A stretch of 64,000 nt of DNA from NCBI RefSeq assembly GCF_020379485.1, contig NC_063451.1, forward strand, positions 23,728,630-23,792,629. The letters run 5' to 3'. Below the pieces are notes generated by a model. It had not been told where the DNA came from. It was given only the letters and a program-made list of their open reading frames with translations, and made no database searches. The translations under genes were made by a program, and so were the position numbers. Of this stretch, positions 43,197 to 52,870 are shown piece after piece. The DNA is from Brassica napus. Taxonomy: Eukaryota; Streptophyta; Magnoliopsida; Brassicales; Brassicaceae. Each line of letters starts with the position of its first letter. Within the stretch, counting starts at the first letter, position 1.

Positions 43197-46060
43197 CTAG
43201 GTAGCATATCCTGGAGCTCTTCTGGCTTCCTCTGGTAGTCTCAACTCCTTTGGGGTTGGAAATTTCAGGCATTGATGATATGTTGAGGAAACTGCCCTCT
43301 TGCTATATAGCCAAGGCCTCCCAGGGATTGCGTTGAACGGGGCTGGACAGTCTATCACGATGAATTCTACGATTTTCCTGATTTCTCCAGCGGTTACCGT
43401 GAGCTCGATCGATCCGAGGGAGTAGGTGGTTTCTCCTGCGAACCCGATGAGGGGAGTTCGCTCTTGCTTTAGGAGTGCTTTGGTGAATCCCATTATTTTG
43501 AACGCGTTGTAGAAGAGGACATCAGCCGAGCTTCCGGTGTCGTTCATTACTCGGGATAGTTCGCAACCGCCGACGTCGAGTTATATTACGAGGGCGTCAT
43601 CGTGTGGTTTTTCGAGATCTGCGGTCTAATTTTCGTCGAAGGTGATTTCGTAGTCGGAGCCTGATAGGGGCTCTCTCACTGCTACGTTGTTTTCAGCTCT
43701 CCGTTGGTACGCTTTGATTGAGTTGACCGAGTTGCAGAACTTGGAGCCTCCGTAAATGAAGTCGATTCGTTTTTTTTGCCTTTGTCGTGGGCCGGGAAAT
43801 TCCATCTCTTAGTCAGTGCTGGTCGGTAGTGTCTCTGCCCCCCAGACAGATTGTGATTAATGGTCTGCATTCTGTCTTTTTTCTGAATCTGTAGGGCAAT
43901 CGGTTTTTCCAGTAGCTCGCGAATTTTGGTCATTTTATTCTTTTGCTTGAAGTTGGGGATTTTTCCGCAAGGGGACTTTTAGGTTTGGGTTGTAATGAGT
44001 GATACTGGGATGAAGAGTAGCTTCATCGGGGTTTTCCAATGTGCGGATCACTACCGTGATCTCGAAGTGTAATTTCCCTTCGGTCTGGCTCTTGATTTCG
44101 TCGGTTGCGTTGTTGTTTGGCCCCCACGAAATCATGTCGACTTTTTTCTTCGGAGCTGGGGGTGGATAGTTCGGTGATTCCTGCTCGGTCTCCCTGCCTC
44201 TTTTGTTTGTCGAGACTTTGGCCTTTCGGTTGGATTTTGGAGTCACTGAATCTTTTTCTTCCTCTCCGGCTTCTTCAATGGTTTTCTTATTTTCGTTCTG
44301 ACTGCGAAGCGCGGCTCGATATTCTTCGATCGAATGGTCTTTGCGGTCATGGAAGGCGCAATATTTGCTGAGGTCGTATATCTAAGATTTTTGCGGTGAG
44401 TTGTTTATTGCATAAGAATGCTTTCCTTTGGTCGCTGGCTCCTTAGGAGCAGTAGGCTTTTTAGTCGCATTATTCTTGTTCGCGCTATACTGTTCTTTTA
44501 AGGCTGAGACCTCCTCTTCGTGGGTGGCAAAGTAAGAGGCTCGATGTAGGGCGTCATCCAACGAGATAGGTGCTCGTACTGCTAGTTCTTCCCTGAATTT
44601 GGATGAGAACCAGACACCATTCTTCAATGCTGCTAGGGCGACGACCTCGTTTGGATGCAACATCTTGGCCTTGATTTCTCGGAACTTGTTTATGTACGCT
44701 CTCAACGGCTCGAAAGGTGCTTGCTTGAGATTCCAAAGATCTGCCTCGGTAACCCTTGTTTCTATGAAGACTGAGTACTGTTTGAGGAACATAGATACTA
44801 ACTGGGTGAAGTTGTCAATCGAGTTTTCTTCTAGTCCAGCGAACCATTCCAAGGCGGCTCCCGTGAGGTTCTCGGCGAAGAAGCAGCAGTAACCGGCCTC
44901 TTTTTCGTCGTCGGTGAGGTGTGTTCTTGATATTGCTAGGCGGAAGGCTCGTACGTGGGCCTTCGGGTCCTTGTTTCCTGTGTATTCGGGGAATTTGAAC
45001 TTCCCAATATGATGCAGCCTCACGCTGGCGATTTTGTTTGTAAACGGAGTCCTTCTTGTTTCCTCGATGACCATGTCGATATCTGGGGCATAGCTCGTTG
45101 CCATATGTACGATGGCATGTATCCTTTTTAGCTCGGCGTTGTTCCTCTCGATATAATTCTGGAATGCTCTGGTTTCACCCGGGATCGCAAGGCCTTCCCG
45201 TTGGAGGTCGATATTGACGGGGTGCGAAGGTCATGCCTCCGAGCTTGTTCTGTTAGGTTGTCAAATCCTGCATGATGGGAGGTCCTCGTGGCGGATGGAG
45301 TTCGATTTTCGGGGATCAAATTGTTTGACGGCGGGGTCTGTGTTCTTGGTTCCCCCTGCCTTTCTGTTGATCCATTCTGGAATTGGATCGGAGTACTTCA
45401 TGGACGTTGCAGCCCAGTGTCGATTTCGTCCAATCTGCTATAGCTTAAGCTTCGGTGGGTCATGCCCTGCGGCGGGGGTCGTTGTGAGTTTTCTCCCATG
45501 TAGCGTCCGGAACGAGCGCTTGGGATCTCCGGAGTACCGAATAGACCAGCATATTGGGGGTTCGACGTCCCTCGTAACGGATCAAGGGGCATTCGATTTC
45601 TTTCTCGAGCGTTTGCAGCTCGATGCTCTGCGAGTTCCCTCTCAGCCTGGTCTAGTCGATTAGCGATGGTTTGATTGGCGATCCTTTGGTTACGAATTTC
45701 GTCGATTAGAGACGAGAGCATTCCTCGAAGTTTGGTCATTTCTTCTCGAGTTTGTGCTAGAGGGGTCGGCAAAATTGGTCTGGATTGAGATCGGGTCGGG
45801 TCATCGGCGGATTGTCTGTCCCCGGGACGGTTCCAGACTCGAGCTCCGACTCGTTCTGGGATCGATGTCTGATTGATCAGAAGAGATTGATCTTGACTTG
45901 AAGTCCCGATCGGAGGGATTCGTTGCGTCTGGGTTGTTCCAGTCGCATCATTGGCTCCCGTTAACCCAGTTGGTGTCGCTTCGGTCCCCGAGTCGGATCC
46001 GATAGGATCTATGTCGTTGACTCTTGAGGGTGTGGTTCCGACGGTTTGGTTGGGATCCAT
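43197..46060 (-). pseudogene. gag-protease region of the retrotransposon, interrupted
   Basis: The frame opens with an ATG at 46060. A gag leader containing a coiled-coil stretch (to 45398) is followed by the conserved retrotransposon gag domain (45104-44382; e.g. FKFPEYTGNKDPKAH and GAALEWFAGL), a basic linker, and an aspartic protease with the catalytic DTGSSADVL at about 43541. Several frame changes and stops separate these pieces, so no full polyprotein can be made from this copy. The protease frame ends at 43197 and no reverse transcriptase follows. Confidence 0.8.
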
Positions 46061-46117
46061 AGTCGCGCTTAGGAAACTTAGATCGGTTTCTTAGCAAAGA
46101 TGTTTTTCGTTTATCTT

Positions 46118-46134
46118 CCCCACAGTCGGCGCCA
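46118..46134 (-). other. Primer binding site of the gypsy-type element
   Basis: TGGCGCCGACTGTGGGG starts three bases inside the 5' LTR on the minus strand. TGGCGCCG starts are typical of Athila/Tat elements, often assigned to tRNA-Asp. Confidence 0.7.
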
Positions 46135-46137
46135 AAA

Positions 46138-46614
46138 TGTAGAACCTAAAATCTACACTAAGTATTTGATAGTGATCGGGAGTTTGATCTAGGGAAGACA
46201 AATGATATAGGGAACGATATCTATAGAACACAACGATGTAAACAGTTTCCGGTAGGTAAAAATGGACTTTATTGATGAATAAGATCGAATACAATGAGTT
46301 GAACTTGATCGAATGATACAAATGAGATCGGTAAAGAATGAATCTAAGATCGGGATGGAAATAAGGTCGATGTATGTGTGTAGCTCTCTCTAGGGTTTTC
46401 AACGTGTCTCTCTTCATTCTCATTCTTCCTCCTTTATAGTGAGTCGACCTCGTGACTTTTGTAACTGCTCCGCGATATCCGTCTCTTGTTCCGCGATCTC
46501 CGAGACTTCAATGGCTTCATCTTGAGTTCGTTTGTTCACTATGAACTTCAGTTCCTTACGACCCATGTCTTTGATCGGGGTCCATTAATGTACTGACTAA
46601 TATTGTGTCCAACA
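46138..46614 (-). repeat. 5' LTR of the gypsy-type element
   Basis: Starts TGTTGG and ends TCTACA on the minus strand, with intact TG...CA ends. It contains the promoter region of the element and lies 183 bp beyond the target duplication from the OB-fold gene ATG. Confidence 0.9.
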
Positions 46615-46748
46615 ATATGTACCGAAAATGTGATAGATAAACATCAAACGAGAAAACGACATGTGGCAGTCTCACTATACCGTAAAGCAGGTGATTAAAC
46701 ACTCTCGTCCGTCTTGCGAGAGAGTGAAGCATCAATGGTCTTCCTTTA

Positions 46749-46757
46749 TAAACCCTA
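46749..46757 (+). promoter_or_regulatory. Telo-box next to a TATA-like sequence
   Basis: TTTATAAACCCTAAAT combines a TATA-like TTTATAA with AAACCCTAA about 50 bp upstream of the ATG at 46803. Telo-boxes are common in promoters of plant translation and replication genes. The core promoter thus survived the retrotransposon insertion. Confidence 0.5.
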
Positions 46758-46802
46758 AATTCCACCATTAGGGTTAGTGAATCTGTGGACCTTTAGAGAG
46801 CG

Positions 46803-47940
46803 ATGGCGACCACAGGGAGCGCATCGGCTGCGACGGGAACGACGACGGCGAAGAGAAAACCAGTGTTTGTGAAAGTGGAACAGCTAAAGCCTGGAACGAC
46901 TGGTCACACTTTGACTGTTAAGGTCGTTGACGCCAATCCGGTGGTTCCGGTTACCCGGAAGACTCGTCCGGGTGCTTCTATGGGTCGTCCGTCTCAGCCC
47001 AGTCGAATCGCTGAGTGTCTTATTGGAGATGAAACCGGATGTATTCTCTTCACTGCTCGTAACGACCAAGGTTACTTACTCACTCTCTTTGTTTTGCTAG
47101 AAATGGTATCAGTCATGTTGTTAAAGTTTGATCCTTTGTATGTATGTTCTCGTTTTTATCTCCGACAATTTGTATTCAGACAATGAACTGGTGATGTGTT
47201 TATGTCATGTTCTGGAACATGTTACAAAAAGCTATCGTGTCTGAAAATGGAAATGGAATTACTGGTTATTCAATGATGTCTTTGTGCAATTTAGTGGGCT
47301 TGAAGTTTATATAATCGTGCCGTTGGTTGTGGTGAAACTTGCTTGTTTAGTTGTTCTACATGATTCCAAAACTTAGTATTGCAATCCCTTTGGTCTAGTG
47401 ATTGGTTTAGTGTCGTTGTATTGATAAAGTCTGATCCTTTGTTTGTTCTGTCGTTTATATCTCCAACTGTTTCTGTTACCAGACAAATAAACTGTGTCTA
47501 TGTCATGTTCTGGTTACAAAAAGCTATCTTGTCTGAAAATGGAAATGGAATTACGGTGAAAATCTGCTTATACAATAATGTCTTTGTGCAATTTAGTGGA
47601 CTTGAAATTTATATATTGTATACTTGATCTTGCCATTGGTAGTGGTGAAACTTGTTTGGTCAGTTGTTAAGCTATAAGTGTTCGACACAGTATTGCAATC
47701 ACTTTGGCCTAGTAGTTGGATTGATTTGTTTTGTTTGGTGTGTGTGTAGTTGATCTTATGAAACCAGGGGAGACGGTGATACTGCGCAATTCGAGGATAG
47801 ACATGTACAAGGGTACAATGAGGCTAGGGGTTGATAAATGGGGACGCATCGAAGCAACGGAGCCAGCGTCTTTCACAGTCAAAGAGGATAACAATCTGTC
47901 TCTGGTTGAATACGAGCTGATTAACGTTAACGATCGGTGA
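46803..47940 (+). CDS. Small OB-fold nucleic-acid-binding protein (At4g28440-like)
   Basis: Two exons, 46803-47070 and 47750-47940, with a 679-nt GT-AG intron, encode 152 residues. A basic N-terminal tail (TTTAKRKPVFVKVEQL) leads into a single OB fold: LTVKVVD, the RIAECLIGDETGCILFTARNDQ strand pair, then MKPGETVILRNSRIDMYKG and MRLGVDKWGRIE. This layout matches a conserved plant family related to the single-stranded DNA-binding hSSB/SOSS-B proteins. The exact plant role is not established to my knowledge. The length agrees with the Arabidopsis protein and no lesions were seen. The intron holds a tandem duplication. Confidence 0.88.
47126..47717 (+). repeat. Tandem duplication of about 300 bp inside the OB-fold gene intron
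   Basis: The two units start around TGATCCTTTGT at 47129 and 47432. Both contain ATGTCATGTTCTGG, CTGAAAATGGAAATGGAAT, TGTCTTTGTGCAATTTAGTG and AGTATTGCAATC in the same order. They are diverged by substitutions and small indels. Confidence 0.8.
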
Positions 47941-48348
47941 TCTTTTTAGTGTGGACTGGTGAATGTCTTTGATTTAGATGATGAAGATTTGTGAGTGGTT
48001 CTTGTAGGATTTCCTTTTACCCTAAAACATGAGACATGAGTATTAATGCAATTGCTCCTTTTAATCTTATTACTTTTCCCCTCCATTGTATGGGAAGATT
48101 CTCACAGATGTATCATAAGTTTTTTAGTTGAAAGGATATAGCTTGCTTAGATTTCTACACAACCCAATGTGTTTAAGCTATTACTGAACAACATGTATCA
48201 ATCAAGTAAACACCATATAGATTCATAGTGTCTTTGGTTCCTTCTCCATAGATCATATCATTATCAAAATTCAAAACTGAGAAAACAAGTCTTGGTGGGT
48301 GATAGTTGCGAAGATTCCTCTGAGATAGTTTGTTGAGATAGTTTGGGC
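47941..48348. other. 3' region of the OB-fold gene
   Basis: Probable 3'UTR and spacer without further genes. The GTTTGGGC target site of the next hAT element is at 48341-48348. Confidence 0.5.
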
Positions 48349-48955
48349 TAGGCTTGGGCATTTTACCTGGACCCGATGACTCGAACCGGAACCGACCCGA
48401 AAATACAGGTTCGGGTCCGGGTCCATGCTAAAGTACCTGTTGGGTTTCTTTTATTTAGATTCGCGTGTCTCAGTTTGGGTCTAGGTCCTACCCGAGATCC
48501 GATCGGGTATCCGAAATACCCGAAACTTATTGTATATATTAGGTATATTTGGGTAATTGGATATATTTTTGATATTTCAGATATTTTTTTTTAAGTTTCG
48601 GGTCTGATTTTTGGGTATAATTTCAGATTTCGGGTAAAATTTTGGATTTTCAAAAAATATAATTCGGGTATTCGGGTATCTTTTGGTTTTTTGGGTCTGA
48701 TTTTGGGTAAATTTTCGGGTCCAGTTCATGTATTTTGGTTCCTTTTTGGTCCTAAGTACCCGAACCGATCCAAACCCGAAAATTACAAGTATTTTACGGG
48801 TATTGAAATAATAGACTCGAACCAACTCGGACCCGACAAGACCTGACCCGTAACCAACCCGGAAAATTATAAATACCTATATGGGTCCAAATTTTTAGGA
48901 CTCAAAAGATCCGGACCTGACGATCCAAACCCGAGCCAAGGACCTGGATGCCCAA
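48349..48955. mobile_element. Non-autonomous hAT element A
   Basis: 8-bp direct repeats GTTTGGGC lie at 48341-48348 and 48956-48963. The left end TAGGCTTGGGCAT and the reverse complement of the right end (TTGGGCATCCAGGTCC) share TTGGGCAT and the ACCTGGACC/CCAGGTCC area. The right end lacks about five terminal bases. The interior is full of CCGAACCCG/CGGGT repeats in both orientations. No coding capacity. Confidence 0.7.
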
Positions 48956-48994
48956 GTTTGGGCCTTGCAAATATCTAAAGAACATAGTCAAAGA

Positions 48995-49612
48995 TAGGCA
49001 TGGGCGTTCGGGTACCCGTTCGGGTTCGGATCGGGTTTTTCGGATTTCGGTTCTATTTTGTAACACCTCCTAGGTCTCATTCTACTAAATTTACAAATAC
49101 GGATCGGATTCGGATATAACACTTCGGTTTCGGATCGGTTCGGATATATCCGAAGTAACCATATATCATTTGGATTTGGGTTATATCGGATCGGTTCGGA
49201 TATATCCAAAGTAAAATCTAAAATTTAAAAGTAAAACATAAGAAATATATACTTCTTTGTATATAATGAATTTAAGGTATTTATTTAAATTTTAAATATT
49301 TATTGCTAGATATCATATCCAAATAAATATGAAATTGAATATTTGAAGTACATATTTATGTTTCAAATATTTATATTGTATATTAATTTGGACATTCAGA
49401 TCGGTTTATTCGGATATTTTTTCGGGTTTCAGGTTTTTCGGGTTTTCGGGTTATCCGTTTGGGTTCGGTTAATAACACTTCGGGTTCGGATATGTTTTGT
49501 AACACCCTACAAGATCCATTGAGGTATTTTTTACATTTCAGATCGGGTACGGATCGGTTTTTCGGTTCGGATTCGGTTCGGATTTCGGTTACGGACTCTA
49601 TGCCCAGCCCTA
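48995..49612. mobile_element. Non-autonomous hAT element B
   Basis: 8-bp direct repeats GTCAAAGA lie at 48987-48994 and 49613-49620. The termini TAGGCATGGGC and, reversed, TAGGGCTGGGC form imperfect inverted repeats. Subterminal GGTTCGGAT and CGGGTT repeats are abundant. The 618-bp interior does not code. Confidence 0.8.
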
Positions 49613-49799
49613 GTCAAAGATGAGGTCGCACACAGATAAACCCTGAATTGAATTGGTTGTAGGAAATGATGACGATATGGGCCCATAACAAATAGATTTC
49701 CGAATTTTAAATGGGCCCAACATAAGGTTTAATAAATGGTCCGTATACATGATATAGTATAAATTCTAAAATTGATATTGAGAAAAAAAAAAAAAATAT

Positions 49800-50225
49800 C
49801 AGTTTTTGTTCCCAAACTCGCACTCAAGGTCAAAAGTCACAAAAATAGCACTTAATGTTTTATCAAAAGTCACAAACTTAGGATTTAGAGTTAAAGGGTG
49901 GGGTTTAGGATTTAGGGTTTAGGATTTAGAGTTTAGAGTTTAGGGTTTAAATTTTAGAGTTTAGGGTTTAGGGTTTAGGGCTTAGATTTTAGGGTTTAGG
50001 GTTTAGGGTTTAGAGTTTAGGGTTTAGGGTTTAGAGTTTAGAGTTTAGGATTTAGGGTTTAGAGTTGAGAAATGAGGTTTTGGGGATAAGATTTCAAATT
50101 TTGAAAAATAAAAAAATTAAAATTTTCAAAAGATAAATTTAGAAAGGTGCTATTTTGGTCATTTTAGTTTTTGAGTGCTATTTTTGTGATATAAACTTAG
50201 AAATGTGCTATTTTGGAGATTTACC
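49800..50225. mobile_element. Inverted-repeat element with telomere-like core
   Basis: The left flank contains CACAAAAATAGCACTTAA. The right flank contains AAAGGTGCTATTTTGG, GTGCTATTTTTGTGAT and TGTGCTATTTTGGAGATT, which are inverted relatives. The core is the degenerate TTTAGGG array. Repeats of this type seem common in Brassicaceae. No target duplication was found and the boundaries are approximate. Confidence 0.45.
49895..50068 (+). repeat. Degenerate interstitial telomere-like repeats (TTTAGGG)
   Basis: Around 24 seven-base units, alternating TTTAGGG, TTTAGAG and TTTAGGA, run almost without interruption. Confidence 0.9.
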
Positions 50226-51737
50226 CATTAATATTTGTTAAAATAATATCTCAATTAATAAAATATTTGAATTATATATTATTATTTTAGTAGTATCATT
50301 CTATCAAATGAGATTATTTTAACTTTATTAATTTACAGATGTTTTACTGTATAATATTTACAGTTACATATTTTTCTAACAAGAATTGTTAAGTTTTAAC
50401 TATTTTCAATGTAAAAAATAACTCATTTCATGAGTTTATTTATTTTAAAATATAAGGTCAAGAACTGATGTGTTCAATTTTAGTATGTTTTAATTTTCCG
50501 GCAAGAAGTTCAATTTTTTAATTGTTATACAAAAATAAAAATAAGATACGAATGAGCTTTGAAAAAATCTTTGCGTCGTCCGACTTTTACTAGTTTGGTG
50601 TTGATTGCATAGTTGATCAACATTTGGTAGCAGTAGTAGCACAACACAAGGAAAGTCGCTTGGACAAGTCAAACTCTCACGTTTTAAAATATCAAGCTTT
50701 CTTTTTTCAACAGTCTTAGATGCACACATTTTATAAAAAAAGTTAAATTCAAAATAACACTCTTTGAATATATATAAATATATGCTTATGTGACTCACTG
50801 ACTCCATGCAAACCACATGAGATTACAGTATTTTAAACATGAAAAACCACCTACCAAACACTTCTTTTTGTTTATTTGTATCATTCAAAATCTCACTAAA
50901 TAAACTAACTATAACTAATCGCACAATATTGTAAACTTAATTTAATCTTAAAGTTCCACCTACTTACACCGGCAGTGTGCTGTTTTTTTCAATGTCCCAC
51001 CCCCCTCAAACCAAAACTGGTAAGAGAGTTATTTCGGTGAAACTGTTAACTGGTCCTCTTCCATGCGGTACTAGTACTACTATGATTAGTCAAGTCGTGA
51101 CTTACGCGGCATGTTTCAAAACTCAAACATTGACTTTTCAGAAAAAAAAGTAACAAAAGTAAACTAATTGTATTTTCTTTTGTAATATAAATGTGCAAAA
51201 TCATCTGCATTCAAATACTTTAATTAATAGTACGTTTTGCTGATAAATTCGAAGAGATATAATTGTATAAAAAATTATTTCTAAGATAAAGAAACAGTTT
51301 GTATCTGTCTCATTAGAAAATAAACTAAAACAAAATGAAAAGGCATATGTATGTGATGATCATATCTTTAGAAAAATGCATGTTAGATGTTATCTTTGAT
51401 AACTGGTTTATAGATTAGTAACCGCGTAAAATAAATGTAAATTCATACATAGTAAAGTGTTGTAGAGCGACCGGTTCAAGTCATAATACTTGGTCAACAC
51501 GCCAAGTCGTGAGATGCGCCGGGAAAATCCGACCTAAGTGATGAACTACTGAGTCATGTCATGACCACGTCGTCGTAACCAAGTGTATATATACTCCCTC
51601 TACTTTACCCATCATAACCATAACTCCTAATTTTCTTTCTTAATTAAACACCAAAAAATAATTCTTTCTCAGGAAATAATTATCTTTACCTGTTTATTTC
51701 GAAGCTCTTGTTTTTCTTGTTGTCGGTGCAACACAAA
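50226..51737 (+). other. Upstream region of PIP1
   Basis: AT-rich DNA without a credible gene. The minus-strand frame 50490-50816 has no similarity I recognise. The region carries several W-box cores and ends in a CT-rich probable 5'UTR from about 51600. Confidence 0.5.
50667..51497. promoter_or_regulatory. W-box cores upstream of PIP1
   Basis: TTGAC[C/T] cores or their complements occur at 50667-50672 (AGTCAA), 51088-51093 (AGTCAA), 51130-51135 (TTGACT) and 51492-51497 (GGTCAA). WRKY factors bind such sites in immune-induced promoters. This agrees with the known elicitor induction of PIP1, but short motifs like these also occur by chance. Confidence 0.4.
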
Positions 51738-51956
51738 ATGAGGAGGGTTAGTTGGCCTACTATTTTGATCATGGTGATCGTGGCGTTGTTGGTGGTAGAA
51801 CACGTGGTGGTTCCAGCCGCGGCGGGGAGAGTATTAACGGAGAAGTTGGGAGACGGAAGCGCAACTATGATGAGGGTGGAGAAGATGACGTCGACGGTGG
51901 ATTTTTGGTTTCAGCGTTTGGCTTCGGGTCCGAGTCCAAGGGGTCGCGGCCATTAA
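51738..51956 (+). CDS. PIP1: Precursor of PAMP-induced secreted peptide 1
   Basis: A 72-residue single-exon preproprotein. The ATG at 51738 is favoured over the in-frame ATG at 51708 because it opens directly with a short basic end and a hydrophobic signal peptide (SWPTILIMVIVALLVVEH, cleaved near PAAAG). A variable middle follows. The C-terminus RLASGPSPRGRGH carries the SGPS-GxGH motif of PIP/PIPL peptides. In Arabidopsis the processed peptide is secreted, perceived by RLK7 and amplifies immune responses; the proline positions needed for hydroxylation are kept. The PIP family is related to IDA and CLE-type peptides. Position and sequence fit At4g28460 from memory. Confidence 0.88.
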   Translation: MRRVSWPTILIMVIVALLVVEHVVVPAAAGRVLTEKLGDGSATMMRVEKMTSTVDFWFQRLASGPSPRGRGH

Positions 51957-52870
51957 GTTACTCAAGCTCCCTTTATTACGAGTGAAGGCGATTTAATTTT
52001 TGTTTTATTTGCATACCAAAACAAACGGTCAATAACTGTATTCCATTCATTTATTTCTTTATTTGTTTGTTTTCTGTTAAGCAAATTGATATATTGAGTT
52101 CAGGAGCAGAAAAACTAAACCATCAATGTATACATGTACAGTTGTATACTTGTATACATAGCGTTGCTTTAATTTCAATAAGATTTTATACTCTGCTTTT
52201 ACCGGACTATTTTGTTGTGGTTAGGATGGAAGATAATACAACTAAAATGTTGTAAACGAGTGAGTCGTGCAGGCCATAAAATGTTAAGATGAGTTCAAAA
52301 AGAATTATTCTTAATATTGTTCTTCGTGTTGAATTAAAAAAAAAAGAATTATTCTTAACCTTCTTAACATTTTATATTGAATTCTTTTTGCCAAATCCCT
52401 CAAGACAACAACGAAGAGCTTTTGCATGTCACAACTTGATGTTGGATTCAGAGCCGTGCATATAAGGTTAGAAGCAACTAATTTTTCTTGGCCCTATAAA
52501 AATTTTTATAAAAAAAATTGGCCCCTAAATTACCAAGTTTACCATCAGAACTAACTGAACTTCAACGAAATTGGCCCCTAAATTATTTTTAAGCTAACCG
52601 GCCCTCGAGCCAATGCAAACTGAAGTTGCTGGGCAGTAAACCAAAAAGCCAACAGCTTATCTTTTTTTTTTTTTCTAATGAGGAGAAATGTAGAACGAGT
52701 TCATTTAGAAAAGCAGGTTAATTCCTTTTTTTATATCAACTATAGAACGAAATAAGCGATTTAACAAAAGGAATTTGTCAACTAAACCATTTTCTATTCT
52801 ATTATGCACATGAAACCATATAAGCTGTTCCTGAGAGTATCCAAATGCTTCGGAACTTCAATCTTCGGAT
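51957..52870. other. Spacer between PIP1 and the 3' end of RPN1
   Basis: Probable PIP1 3'UTR, then AT-rich DNA. A segment at 52440-52640 with TTGGCCCCTAAATTA repeated twice and GGCCCTCGAGCC looks like a decayed transposon, but no ends or target site could be fixed. Confidence 0.4.

Larger units (their letters stand above)
38340..46614 (-). mobile_element. Non-autonomous Ty3/gypsy-type LTR retrotransposon, Tat-like, without pol
   Basis: Two LTRs of 477 bp each (38340-38816 and 46138-46614) are flanked by the 5-bp duplication ATATG (38335-38339 and 46615-46619). The element reads on the minus strand: 5' LTR at the right, primer site, gag, protease, then the antisense reading regions, polypurine tract and 3' LTR. 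Reverse transcriptase, RNase H and integrase are not present. Only about 630 bp separate the protease end from the antisense region. By eye about 35 of 477 LTR positions differ (around 7 percent), so the insertion is not recent. Placement in the Tat lineage is inferred from the primer site, gag-protease style and antisense frame. Confidence 0.88.

Noticed and set aside
50490..50816. A 108-codon minus-strand frame upstream of PIP1
   Set aside because: Its sequence is low in complexity, has no domain and lies in AT-rich promoter DNA. No splice or start context supports it.
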